Positions 1 through 7,326 are shown, counted from the stretch's first letter. The stretch is 21,953 bases of DNA from an uncultured Eubacteriales bacterium (GCA_900555875.1 USNB01000003.1:1-21953); one strand, 5' to 3'. Numbers and translations: made by a program. The notes: a model not told the origin generated them from the sequence alone.

Positions 1-1
1 G

Positions 2-2446
2 GCCGTCGAAGAGACGGGCATGGGCGTGGTCGAAGACAAAGTCATCAAGAACAACTACGCCGCAGAGCACATTTACAACGCTTACAAGCACACCAAAACG
101 TGCGGCGTCATCGAGGAAGACAAGGCATACGGCGTCAAGAAAGTCGCCGAGCCTATCGGCGTCATCGCAGCCGTCATCCCGACGACCAACCCCACGTCCA
201 CGGCTATATTCAAATCGCTTATCTCGCTCAAAACGCGTAACGGCATAATCATCTCGCCGCACCCGAGAGCAAAAATGAGCACCATAGCGGCGGCAAAGAT
301 CGTTCTCGAAGCGGCAGTCGAAGCCGGCGCGCCCGAAGGAATCATCGGCTGGATCGATATCCCCTCTCTGGATATGACCAACCTCCTCATGAAGGAAGCG
401 GACGTCATACTCGCGACGGGCGGCCCCGGCATGGTCAAGGCGGCTTATTCCAGCGGCAAACCCGCTCTCGGCGTGGGCGCGGGCAACACCCCCGCCATCA
501 TAGACGATACGGCGGACATACTGCTCGCGGTCAACTCCATAATCCACTCCAAGACGTTCGACAACGGCATGATCTGCGCTTCCGAGCAGTCCGTCATCGT
601 TCATAAGAACGTATACGACGCCGTCAAGAAGGAATTCGCTTACAGAGGCTGCTATTTCCTCAAGGGCGAAGAGCTTGACAAGGTAAGAAAGACCATAATA
701 ATCAACGGCGCGCTGAACGCGAAGATAGTCGGTCAGAAGGCGCATACCATAGCCAAACTCGCGGGCGTGGACGTTCCCGAGAGCACCAAGATCCTCATCG
801 GCGAGGTGGAGAGCGTGGATATCTCCGAAGAGTTCGCTCACGAGAAGCTCTCCCCCGTCCTTGCGATGTATAAGGCTAAGAATATCCAGGATGCTTTCGA
901 CAAGGCGGAGCACCTCATCGCAGACGGCGGCTACGGCCACACTTCGTCCATCTATCTCAACGCGGTGACCGAGAAAGAAAAGCTCGCGGAATTCGCAGAG
1001 AGGATGAAGACCTGCCGCATACTCGTCAACACTCCTTCTTCGCACGGCGGCATCGGCGACCTGTACAACTTCAAGCTCGCGCCCTCCCTTACTTTGGGCT
1101 GCGGCAGCTGGGGCGGCAACAGCGTGTCCGAGAACGTCGGCGTAAAACACCTTATAAATATCAAAACGGTTGCGGAAAGGAGAGAGAATATGCTGTGGTT
1201 CAGAGCACCTCAGAAAGTATACTTCAAGAAGGGCTGCCTGCCCGTCGCGCTTGACGAGCTTGGCAACGTAATGGGCAAGAAAAAGGCGTTCATCGTTACG
1301 GACAGCTTCCTGTACAACAACGGTTACACCAAGCCCATCGAGCAGAAGCTGGATGAAATGGGCATCAAGCACACGACGTTCTCCGACGTCGCTCCCGATC
1401 CCACGCTGGCATGCGCACGCGAAGGAGTGAAGCAGATGGCGGAGTTCGCTCCCGACTGCATCATCGCCATCGGCGGCGGCTCCGCAATGGACGCCGGTAA
1501 GATCATGTGGGTGCTTTACGAGCATCCCGAGGCTGACTTCCTCGATATGGCGATGCGCTTCATAGATATCCGTAAGCGCGTATACACCTTCCCCAAGATG
1601 GGCGAGAAAGCGTTCTTCGTCGCTATCCCCACCTCCGCAGGTACCGGTTCGGAAGTCACGCCGTTCGCCGTCATCACCGACGAGAAGACGGGCGTCAAGT
1701 ATCCCCTTGCCGATTACGAGCTCATGCCTAACATGGCTATCGTAGACGCGGACATGATGATGAACGCACCCAAGGGTCTTACGAGCGCTTCGGGTATCGA
1801 CGCGGTCACCCACGCTCTCGAGGCTTATGCGTCCACGATGGCTACCGATTACACGGACGGCATCGCGCTCCGCTCACTTAAGATGATATTCGAATATCTG
1901 CCCCGCGCTTACGACAACGGTCCCAACGATCCCGTCGCACGCGAGAAGATGGCAAACGCAGCCACGATGGCAGGTATGGCGTTCGCAAACGCGTTCCTCG
2001 GCGTATGCCACTCCATGGCGCACAAGCTGGGCGCGTTCCACCACCTGCCTCACGGTATCGCCAATGCGCTGATGATAGACGAAGTCATCCGCTTCAACTC
2101 CGCAGAGCAGCCCACGAAGATGGGTACGTTCTCGCAGTACGATCATCCGCACACGATGGCGCGCTACGCCGAAGTGGCGGACTACCTCGGACTTAAGGGT
2201 AAGACGGACGAAGAGAAGGTGGAAAACCTTATCAAGGCTATCGACGAGCTTAAAGTCAGGATCGGCATCAAGCCCACCATCAAGGACTATGTGCCCGATG
2301 AAAAGGACTTCCTCGACCGCCTCGACGCAATGACCGAGCAGGCATTCGACGACCAGTGCACGGGCGCTAACCCCCGTTACCCGCTCATGAGCGAGATCAA
2401 ACAGATGTATCTCAACGCTTACTACGGCAAGCACGAGAAGGTCTGA
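2..2446 (+). CDS. adhE: Bifunctional acetaldehyde-CoA/alcohol dehydrogenase AdhE (5' end outside window)
   Basis: AdhE reduces acetyl-CoA to acetaldehyde and then to ethanol with NADH, and usually forms cytoplasmic spirosome filaments. The reading frame is open from base 2, and residues typical of AdhE (AVEETGMG) precede the first ATG at 20, so that ATG is internal. About 54 N-terminal residues lie outside the window, judged by the catalytic Cys, which is Cys246 in E. coli AdhE and residue 192 here (codon 575-577, in NGMICASEQS). The N-terminal half is the aldehyde dehydrogenase. The C-terminal half, from about residue 400, is an iron-dependent alcohol dehydrogenase with the nucleotide-binding GGGSAMDAGK and the metal-binding motifs GIDAVTHALEAYAS and CHSMAHKLGAFHHLPHG. 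Both active sites look intact and there is no frameshift. It is probably monocistronic at its 3' end, since a strong hairpin follows. Confidence 0.97.
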   Translation, partial: AVEETGMGVVEDKVIKNNYAAEHIYNAYKHTKTCGVIEEDKAYGVKKVAEPIGVIAAVIPTTNPTSTAIFKSLISLKTRNGIIISPHPRAKMSTIAAAKIVLEAAVEAGAPEGIIGWIDIPSLDMTNLLMKEADVILATGGPGMVKAAYSSGKPALGVGAGNTPAIIDDTADILLAVNSIIHSKTFDNGMICASEQSVIVHKNVYDAVKKEFAYRGCYFLKGEELDKVRKTIIINGALNAKIVGQKAHTIAKLAGVDVPESTKILIGEVESVDISEEFAHEKLSPVLAMYKAKNIQDAFDKAEHLIADGGYGHTSSIYLNAVTEKEKLAEFAERMKTCRILVNTPSSHGGIGDLYNFKLAPSLTLGCGSWGGNSVSENVGVKHLINIKTVAERRENMLWFRAPQKVYFKKGCLPVALDELGNVMGKKKAFIVTDSFLYNNGYTKPIEQKLDEMGIKHTTFSDVAPDPTLACAREGVKQMAEFAPDCIIAIGGGSAMDAGKIMWVLYEHPEADFLDMAMRFIDIRKRVYTFPKMGEKAFFVAIPTSAGTGSEVTPFAVITDEKTGVKYPLADYELMPNMAIVDADMMMNAPKGLTSASGIDAVTHALEAYASTMATDYTDGIALRSLKMIFEYLPRAYDNGPNDPVAREKMANAATMAGMAFANAFLGVCHSMAHKLGAFHHLPHGIANALMIDEVIRFNSAEQPTKMGTFSQYDHPHTMARYAEVADYLGLKGKTDEEKVENLIKAIDELKVRIGIKPTIKDYVPDEKDFLDRLDAMTEQAFDDQCTGANPRYPLMSEIKQMYLNAYYGKHEKV

Positions 2447-2458
2447 CATTTTTCCTTG

Positions 2459-2477
2459 CGCACGCAAAGCGTGCGCT
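2459..2477. repeat. Small perfect inverted repeat after adhE
   Basis: Eight-base arms GCGCACGC and GCGTGCGC flank an AAA loop, starting 13 bases after the adhE stop codon. No T-tract follows, so this looks more like a 3'-end stabilising hairpin than a terminator by itself. Confidence 0.5.
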
Positions 2478-2511
2478 TCGGATAGACGAAAGTCTTATCG
2501 TCTTTTCGGCT

Positions 2512-2592
2512 AAAACCGCGTTTTCGAGCCGCCATGGGGTCACCCTATGGCGGCCGTTTTCGCTCCGCGCACTTCGAGAAACGCGGTTTTTT
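2512..2592 (+). terminator. Nested, probably bidirectional terminator after adhE
   Basis: The outer arms AAAACCGCG (2512-2520) and CGCGGTTTT (2582-2590) pair and are followed by more T, giving T6 at 2587-2592. Inside sits a second strong hairpin with arms GCCGCCAT (2528-2535) and ATGGCGGC (2547-2554), followed by CGTTTT. The A-run on the left and T-run on the right would let it stop transcripts from both directions. This suits the position between adhE and the convergent ATPase gene. Confidence 0.7.
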
Positions 2593-2638
2593 CTCGAAAA
2601 TACAATGAACTTTCTGCGAATTCTGTAATACAGCTCCG

Positions 2639-2807
2639 TTAGTCTCCCTCATAAAGCGGACGCGCACGTCGAGGACGTGACGCGTTAGTATTTTATAAAT
2701 TTACGAGCAAAGCGAGTCCGCTGTCCTGCCTTCCCTGGTTGCCCCAGGGAAGGTGGCGATGTGCTGAGCGCGTCAGCGCGAACACGAGCCGGATGAGTGG
2801 AGTGTAA
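2639..2807. repeat. MITE-like palindromic intergenic element
   Basis: The gene-free stretch 2447-2882 contains a structured element. Its ends form an imperfect inverted repeat: TTAGTCTCCCTCAT (2639-2652) against ATGAGTGGAGTGTAA (2793-2807). Inside are several palindromes: AGCGGAC (2655-2661) with GTCCGCT (2716-2722); CACGTC (2665-2670) with GACGTG (2674-2679); CCTTCCCTGG (2729-2738) with CCAGGGAAGG (2744-2753); and GCTGA (2763-2767) with TCAGC (2773-2777). From memory, the pattern GGGAAGGTGGC...CGGATGAG resembles interspersed repeats common in clostridial genomes. It holds no credible ORF. I see nothing notable in 2808-2882. Confidence 0.55.
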
Positions 2808-2882
2808 CTGCAATTATAAGGTCGATCTTACAAGTTTGCCGGCAGCCGCAGGTACGCGGACAGGCGGACGGTCATGCCGTCA

Positions 2883-3803
2883 TTACCTGCCGTTTATCTC
2901 ACACTGTATGATATCCGCAAGCTGACGCGCGCCGCGCGGCGAGCGGCCGCCCTTTTCGATACAGAAACGTTCTGCGCGGAGCGAAAGCTCGTCCTCGGGC
3001 AGAACGATCCCGCGGTCCGCAAGGATAGAGCGGAGGATATCGGCGAATTCACGCTTGTCGGGATTGAAATAGGACACCACGATACCGAACCGGTCGGACA
3101 GGCTCATCTGTTCCTGGCGCAGATCGGACTCGTGCATATCGTTCTTACGGTCCTCCACGGTCTCCTTTATGAGATGACGGCGATTGGTCGTCGCATAAAT
3201 GATCACGTTACCGAGATGAAGAGCGCTGCCTTCGAGCACGGCTTTAAGCTCCCCGTAGTTATCCTGCCCTTCGACGAACGTCAGGTCGTCTATGAATATT
3301 ATGAATTTCTTGTCGCCGCCGTCGGATATGACGTTCATCAGGCGCGGCAGCGTGATTATATCCTTTTTCTTGACCTCTATGAGCCGCAGCCCGCGCGCCG
3401 AAAATTCGTTTATTATCGCATGTACCGTGCTTGACTTGCCCGTTCCGCGATCGCCGTAAAGCAATACGTTCTGCGCGGGCAGCCCGGAAAGGAACGCCAG
3501 CGTGTTTTTCACGACCACTTCTTTTTCCTCTTCGTATTTCTTCAGATCGGTAAGTCTTACGGGATCGGTGCTGCGCATGGGCATGAGCTCACGCTCTTCC
3601 CCGTCCCAGATGAACGCCGCCGCGCCGTCGAAAAATTCAGGCGGGTATGCGCCGCTGCCTCCGTCAGTGCGCACCGCCTGCGCCACGAGATACTCTATCT
3701 CTCCGTTCACCGAACGGTACTCGCGTTCCGCCAGCCGCGTCAGCTTATCCAGCAGTTCGGGTTTCATGCGGACTATCACCTGTTTTCTGTCGTCTCCTCT
3801 CAT
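2883..3803 (-). CDS. DUF815 AAA+ ATPase with N-terminal ribbon-helix-helix domain
   Basis: This 306-residue cytoplasmic P-loop ATPase belongs to the DUF815 family, whose cellular role is unknown. The Walker A motif is GDRGTGKSS (Lys123), Walker B is FIIFIDD (Asp172-Asp173), a sensor-1-like strand is VIIYATTNRRHL, and the C-terminal GRSPRGARQ supplies an Arg likely to act as sensor 2. Residues about 5-45 look like an Arc/MetJ-type ribbon-helix-helix domain: a short strand KQVIVRM, a helix PELLDKLTRLAERE, then RSVN and a second helix GEIEYLVAQAV. The start at 3803 was chosen over an in-frame ATG 14 codons upstream because GGAG lies 8 bases before it. The gene is convergent with adhE and divergent from the protease gene. 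The fold is secure; DNA binding by the N-terminus is inferred. Confidence 0.88.
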   Translation of the reverse strand: MRGDDRKQVIVRMKPELLDKLTRLAEREYRSVNGEIEYLVAQAVRTDGGSGAYPPEFFDGAAAFIWDGEERELMPMRSTDPVRLTDLKKYEEEKEVVVKNTLAFLSGLPAQNVLLYGDRGTGKSSTVHAIINEFSARGLRLIEVKKKDIITLPRLMNVISDGGDKKFIIFIDDLTFVEGQDNYGELKAVLEGSALHLGNVIIYATTNRRHLIKETVEDRKNDMHESDLRQEQMSLSDRFGIVVSYFNPDKREFADILRSILADRGIVLPEDELSLRAERFCIEKGGRSPRGARQLADIIQCEINGR

Positions 3804-3835
3804 CGTGTTGTCTCCGTAAATATGCTTATGCCGAT

Positions 3836-3864
3836 ATGATATCACTTTGCGAAAACCGGGTCAA
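3836..3864 (-). promoter_or_regulatory. Promoter of the DUF815 ATPase gene
   Basis: Reading the minus strand, TTGACC (3864-3859) is separated by exactly 17 bases from TATCAT (3841-3836). This is a good housekeeping-type promoter about 33 bases upstream of the chosen start codon. Confidence 0.7.
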
Positions 3865-3903
3865 GCGATACGCTTCATTTTTATTCACGGAAAAATACCA
3901 TTT

Positions 3904-3958
3904 TAATGCGCTTCTAATGATCCGCTTAATGCGTTTTTAATTTTACAATGGGTATAAT
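3904..3958 (+). promoter_or_regulatory. Protease-gene promoter with four helically phased TAAT repeats
   Basis: A perfect -10 TATAAT lies at 3953-3958, with no recognisable -35 at 16-18 bases spacing. Immediately upstream, TAAT recurs at 3904, 3915, 3927 and 3938, a spacing of 11, 12 and 11 bases, within related units such as TTTTAATGCGC and TTCTAATGATC. Direct repeats of about 11 bp are typical of OmpR/PhoB-family regulator sites. The -10 call is firm; the operator is an inference. Confidence 0.5.
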
Positions 3959-4024
3959 TACGATAAACAGACACAGAAAGTGCGCGCGTACTGCGGGCGC
4001 GTGCTTATCCGGGAGGAAATGAAC

Positions 4025-5320
4025 ATGAAAAAAAGGACCGTTACGGCGGCGATTGTATCCGTAATACTTGTGGCGGCGGCATGTCTGGCGTTTGCCGCAT
4101 GCGGCAGCGACGCGCCGCGCACCTACAACGTGAATTCCAGCTCGGCAACTCTGCCGACGTATTCCACTTACACCGAGATGATCGCGAACATCCGTCCGAG
4201 CGTCGTCGAAGTATACGGCGAGGGATACGGCGAGAGCAACGGACAGACGGTGCTCATGACCTCTGCGGGTGCGGGCGTGATAATCGGCGAGGACGGCGAA
4301 GACGGATATTACATCGTCACCAACCAGCATGTCGTCGAAGACTGCTATTACATGTACGTAAACGTACTTTCCATTGCCGAGGACGGCACGGAGAGCACGA
4401 CGACATATACCGCCGAATTCATAGGAGGCTCTCACGAACGCGACATAGCCGTGCTCCGCATAGATTCGAACGAAGATCTTACGGTCGCCAACTGGCTTGA
4501 AAATATCGACGACCTCATGGTAGGCTCCGAAGTGATAGCGATAGGCAACCCGACGGGTACGCTGGGAGGAACTGTCACCCGGGGCATAGTGTCCGCGACG
4601 AGCAGAAAGATAGACGTCGAGGACATAGGCAGCATGGATCTGATACAGATGGACGCCGCGATAAACAGCGGCAACTCGGGCGGCGGACTGTTCTACACAT
4701 ACGAAACGGAAAGCGGCGACTGGTCGGCAGCCCTCGCGGGCATAGTCAACTCGGGAGCGTCGGGATACGACGGACTGGGCTTCGCGATACCGGCGGACGA
4801 CGCAAAGTATGCCGTTGACAATCTGATCGACACCTATAATACCGATGACGAACTCTACGGCTATGTGCCCGGCGACGCAAGTCTTACGATAACCGCGTCG
4901 AGCGGTACCGTATACACCGACGACCTTTCGGGCAGAGAGACGATCGTATACGCGCAGTACGCGCCCAGCGACGACCTCTCGGGACTTGACACCTACGAAG
5001 AATATCTCAGCGGAGCCGCGAGCACTTTCGACGCGATAAGGCAGATAGCCATAACGGACGCCGATACCGGCGATACGACGACCACCGCGGTAACGAGCGC
5101 TCAGGACGTATACGACGCTTTCGATAACGTTTCCGCGGGCGATACGCTCGCAATAACCGTGGAAGCGGTGGAAACGCAGCGCATGTCGGCAGGCAGCTGG
5201 TTCGGCAGACCTACGTATACCAACGTCCTTGCTCTCTCCGGCGAAACGGAGACCATAACGGTAGACAGCCTGTCGCAGTACCGCTACTCGCCTCCCGACG
5301 CTCCGTCGGCAACGGCATGA
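4025..5320 (+). CDS. Trypsin-like serine protease of the HtrA/DegP type, predicted lipoprotein
   Basis: This 431-residue exported protease is probably involved in surface protein quality control. The N-terminus is a lipoprotein-type signal (MKKR, hydrophobic stretch, LAFAAC) with the lipidation Cys at residue 26. The chymotrypsin-fold triad is visible: His102 in TNQHVVE, Asp140 in ERDIAVLRI and Ser218 in NSGNSGGGL, with an oxyanion-type GNSGG. The region after about residue 270 is not a typical PDZ domain. A stretch near TSAQDVYDAFDNVSAGDTL resembles the second half of a PDZ fold, so the C-terminus may be a divergent PDZ or another beta domain. The start at 4025 was chosen because GGAGG (4012-4016) lies 8 bases upstream; the ATG at 4019 sits too close and 3980 lacks a site. 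In B. subtilis, htrA genes respond to secretion stress through the OmpR-type CssR regulator, which fits the promoter repeats. Confidence 0.88.
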   Translation: MKKRTVTAAIVSVILVAAACLAFAACGSDAPRTYNVNSSSATLPTYSTYTEMIANIRPSVVEVYGEGYGESNGQTVLMTSAGAGVIIGEDGEDGYYIVTNQHVVEDCYYMYVNVLSIAEDGTESTTTYTAEFIGGSHERDIAVLRIDSNEDLTVANWLENIDDLMVGSEVIAIGNPTGTLGGTVTRGIVSATSRKIDVEDIGSMDLIQMDAAINSGNSGGGLFYTYETESGDWSAALAGIVNSGASGYDGLGFAIPADDAKYAVDNLIDTYNTDDELYGYVPGDASLTITASSGTVYTDDLSGRETIVYAQYAPSDDLSGLDTYEEYLSGAASTFDAIRQIAITDADTGDTTTTAVTSAQDVYDAFDNVSAGDTLAITVEAVETQRMSAGSWFGRPTYTNVLALSGETETITVDSLSQYRYSPPDAPSATA

Positions 5321-5369
5321 CGCGGAAAAAGACCGGACGAACAGGACAGATCCTTACGATAAAGCAGTT

Positions 5370-5414
5370 AAGTTTACCGCAGAGCGCATATGCGCTCTGC
5401 GGTAAACTTTTATA
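5370..5414. terminator. Bidirectional terminator, 40-nt perfect palindrome
   Basis: Bases 5370-5409 form an uninterrupted palindrome centred on GCATATGC, with arm ends AAGTTTACCGC and GCGGTAAACTT. It is followed on the + strand by TTTATAAAA. It sits about 50 bases after the protease stop codon in a convergent intergenic region, so it probably ends the protease transcript. It could also act as a back-up for the opposite strand. Confidence 0.75.
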
Positions 5415-5450
5415 AAAGGGTCTGCCCGCATTCCCGCAGGGCAGCCCCTT
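5414..5450 (-). terminator. Terminator of the rubredoxin/ferredoxin operon
   Basis: On the minus strand the arms GGGGCTGCCC and GGGCAGACCC (one mismatch) enclose a GC-rich loop and are followed by TTTTATA. The hairpin lies about 45 bases downstream of the ferredoxin stop codon. Confidence 0.65.
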
Positions 5451-5491
5451 TCATTCAGATGCGCGTCAAGCGCGCGTATATCCCGCCGCCG

Positions 5492-6082
5492 TCAACCGAT
5501 GCGCTCGAGAAGACCGCCTTCGGAAAGGCATCTCGGGCAGACGGGCTTTTCGCCTTCCGGAACTTCGAACTCCGCGCCGCACGCGAGACACCTGTATTTC
5601 GCCTTGGGCGTCACGCTCTCATTCGGAACGATCCTGCGAAGCAGTTCCTCCGCCGCCTCGTCTCCGACTGCGGCAAGGAGTTCATGCGTCTCCGCGCTCT
5701 GCGGCAGCATGTATCCCGCTTCGCGGTAAAGATCCTCCGCCGTCCTGCGGGACGACATGGCGACGGCGCGCAGCAGTCTTGCGTCGCCCGTCTCCTTATC
5801 CGCAAGCGTACGCGCGGCGAACTCTATATCCGTCACGCCGCGCGCAAGAGCGCGCACCGCGCGTTTCACTTCTTCCGTTTTAGGCTGCTGGGGCGGCAGA
5901 GCAAGCGGCATCATGCTTATCGCTCCGCTCGGGCAGGCTTTTGCGCATGCCTCGCAGCCGATGCACTTATCGCGGTCTATCACGCTGTTTTCGGTATCCG
6001 TCGCGCCCGTCGGACACACGTAAAGGCAAAGGCAGTCCTTAGTGCAAAGTCTCAGGTTCCTCACTGCGTAACGTTCCATCAT
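5492..6082 (-). CDS. Ferredoxin (2x[4Fe-4S]) with C-terminal rubredoxin-like zinc ribbon
   Basis: This 196-residue cytoplasmic iron-sulfur protein is probably an electron carrier. Residues 13-24 hold a shortened cluster motif (Cys13, 17, 19, 23, then Pro). Residues 40-51 hold a canonical CxxCxxCxxxCP (Cys40, 43, 46, 50). A helical middle section of about 90 residues (EEVKRAVRALARGVTDIEF onwards) resembles part of a ferritin-like bundle but has no obvious metal site. The C-terminus has CLAC (165-168) and CPRC (182-185), a rubredoxin-like or zinc-ribbon knuckle. The start overlaps the upstream stop as ATGA, so translation is probably coupled; a second ATG directly after it is equally possible. 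An upstream in-frame extension was rejected because it runs through the preceding gene. The first cluster's unusual Cys spacing is real in the sequence. Confidence 0.8.
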   Translation of the reverse strand: MMERYAVRNLRLCTKDCLCLYVCPTGATDTENSVIDRDKCIGCEACAKACPSGAISMMPLALPPQQPKTEEVKRAVRALARGVTDIEFAARTLADKETGDARLLRAVAMSSRRTAEDLYREAGYMLPQSAETHELLAAVGDEAAEELLRRIVPNESVTPKAKYRCLACGAEFEVPEGEKPVCPRCLSEGGLLERIG

Positions 6083-6732
6083 CCCTTCCTCCCTATCTCT
6101 TCGAATTTCCATGCGGGGACTTTGCACACGGGGCACAGCGCGGGCGGCTCGTCGCCCACGTATACGAACCCGCATATGCTGCACACCCATACCGACGTAT
6201 CGCGAAGAAAATCCGTCCCTTCGGCGGCGACGCGCTCGAGCAGACCTTTGAGCATGGTCGTCACTTTCTCTCCCCATACGAGCGCGCGCATGGCGCCGCG
6301 GTCGTGAGCGTCCTCCGCCACGGCCTTCGCTTCGGCAAAGCTCTCGTCCGCATTACGCGCCACCGCCTCGGCGAGAGAGGATATATCCGCATCCTCCGCC
6401 GGAGGCACGGCTTCCGCGAACCGCTCCGCGAGCGACGCGAACAGCGCCTTCTCCTCCGGCATATACTGCTTTTCGCAGCCTCTTGCGAGGTTGGAAAATA
6501 CGGCGGAAAGCTCTGCCGCCGTCAGTTTCGTATCGCCCGCCGGCGTCCGGACGCGCGGCTTTTCCCCGCGCCCGGCATTCTCAGTTCTGTCGTCATCCGC
6601 GCTTTCGGGCGAAAACGCGGACTTGGGCGCTCCGCACATCGGGCACTTCCACCCGTCCGGCAGATCGCTCCACCGCACGCCCTCCTTCTCCTCGTCGTAA
6701 ACATACCCGCATACGCGGCACACATACCTCAT
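6079..6732 (-). CDS. Rubredoxin-rubrerythrin-like protein with a rubredoxin at both ends
   Basis: This 217-residue redox protein begins with a complete rubredoxin (Cys5, Cys8, Cys30, Cys33; the GYVYD and LPDGWKCPMCGAPK motifs are classical). A charged linker and a helical region of about 110 residues follow, and the protein ends with a second rubredoxin-like knuckle (Cys184, Cys187, Cys200, Cys203; WVCSICGFVY). The order recalls reverse rubrerythrins, which detoxify peroxide in anaerobes. However, the helical part does not show the usual ExxH diiron ligands; for example, the position expected to read ExxH reads WGEKVTTM. Peroxidase activity is therefore uncertain, and it may be an electron carrier for the downstream ferredoxin. 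The start was chosen by GGAGG 6 bases upstream. It is the first gene of a two-gene operon. Confidence 0.8.
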   Translation of the reverse strand: MRYVCRVCGYVYDEEKEGVRWSDLPDGWKCPMCGAPKSAFSPESADDDRTENAGRGEKPRVRTPAGDTKLTAAELSAVFSNLARGCEKQYMPEEKALFASLAERFAEAVPPAEDADISSLAEAVARNADESFAEAKAVAEDAHDRGAMRALVWGEKVTTMLKGLLERVAAEGTDFLRDTSVWVCSICGFVYVGDEPPALCPVCKVPAWKFEEIGRKG

Positions 6733-6771
6733 CGTTTTCCTCCTTTCCCTTTCGGCATGTCCGTTTATCAA

Positions 6772-6800
6772 ATTATACCACGCCCCGGCAAAACTGTCAA
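6772..6800 (-). promoter_or_regulatory. Perfect consensus promoter of the rubredoxin/ferredoxin operon
   Basis: On the minus strand TTGACA (6800-6795) and TATAAT (6777-6772) are separated by exactly 17 bases, matching the vegetative sigma consensus at all 12 positions. The start codon is about 40 bases downstream. An 11-bp direct repeat, CCCGGCAAAAC, occurs at 6784-6794 (inside the spacer) and 6822-6832 and could be an operator. Confidence 0.85.
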
Positions 6801-6856
6801 TACGGGAATAACGAGAATACTCCCGGCAAAACGGCTGCAGACCGCCGATACAATAC

Positions 6857-6894
6857 GATTTCGGCTCGGTACCGAAACGTACCGAGCCGAAATC
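6857..6894 (-). terminator. Hairpin at the end of the GH3 operon
   Basis: Perfect 16-base arms (6857-6872 and 6879-6894, reading GATTTCGGCTCGGTAC and its complement) enclose a 6-base loop, 25 bases after the last gene's stop codon. The run after the stem on the minus strand (GTATTGTATC) is only modestly T-rich, so termination may be partial or Rho-assisted. Confidence 0.6.
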
Positions 6895-6918
6895 TTAAGA
6901 GATAGATCGATGTCTGAC

Positions 6919-7326
6919 TCATTTTTCGGATCGTTTGTCCGATCCGATCATAAAACACGACACTATCTCCATGATCACGCAGAGCGCGATCCCTATAAGT
7001 ATGACGAACACGAGTTCTATTATATTCCCGCCGCCGGACAGACCCGGCAGCCCGTTGAGATAATCCCCAAACATCATGAGACGATCCGTCAGGAAGAACG
7101 CGAAAGCGAGCGACCAGCATGCGCACGGCACGAGAGGCAGCATTGGTGTCTCGAAGAACATCGACGCGATGCTCCCCGCTACGCCTATCAGCAGCAATAC
7201 GAACACCGCCGGCACGAACGTATCGTTACTCATGGAATACGCGATATACATGACGGCGAGAACGAGAGCGAGCACGCTTGCCGCGCAATTGAGAAGGAAC
7301 ACCGATCTGCGACGCATCATTTTCAT
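6919..7326 (-). CDS. Small four-helix membrane protein, last gene of the GH3 operon
   Basis: This 135-residue protein is of unknown function. It starts with a basic cap (MKMMRRR), then has about four hydrophobic segments at residues 9-30, 38-58, 64-80 and 101-126. Between the last two is a hydrophilic loop rich in Gly and Asn (GDYLNGLPGLSGGGN). The tail is charged (GSDKRSEK). The start codon overlaps the stop of the upstream GH3 gene as ATGA, and GGAG lies 8 bases before it, so the two proteins are likely made together. Size and topology match the other small membrane protein at 13388-13804, suggesting distant paralogues. A role as partner or assembly factor of the membrane-bound GH3 enzymes is inferred from position only. 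Confidence 0.8.
   Translation of the reverse strand: MKMMRRRSVFLLNCAASVLALVLAVMYIAYSMSNDTFVPAVFVLLLIGVAGSIASMFFETPMLPLVPCACWSLAFAFFLTDRLMMFGDYLNGLPGLSGGGNIIELVFVILIGIALCVIMEIVSCFMIGSDKRSEK

Noticed and set aside
1874..2467. Minus-strand open frame of 197 codons inside adhE
   Set aside because: It is a shadow of a strongly conserved gene on the other strand and has no family resemblance.
2447..2882. CRISPR array, tRNA or riboswitch in the longest gene-free stretch
   Set aside because: There are no regularly spaced identical repeats, no cloverleaf and no known aptamer motif; the palindromes fit a terminator and a MITE-like repeat better.
3980..4024. Upstream starts for the protease (3980 and 4019)
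   Set aside because: The ATG at 4025 has GGAGG at ideal spacing and directly begins a lipoprotein signal peptide; the others do not.
3804..4024. CIRCE or CtsR heat-shock operator upstream of the protease
   Set aside because: Neither the TTAGCACTC/GAGTGCTAA pair nor the GGTCAAA heptad repeats are present.
6083..6277. N-terminal extension of the ferredoxin
   Set aside because: It is Arg-rich and overlaps the rubredoxin gene in another frame. The ATGA junction with an AGGAGG-like site is the natural start.
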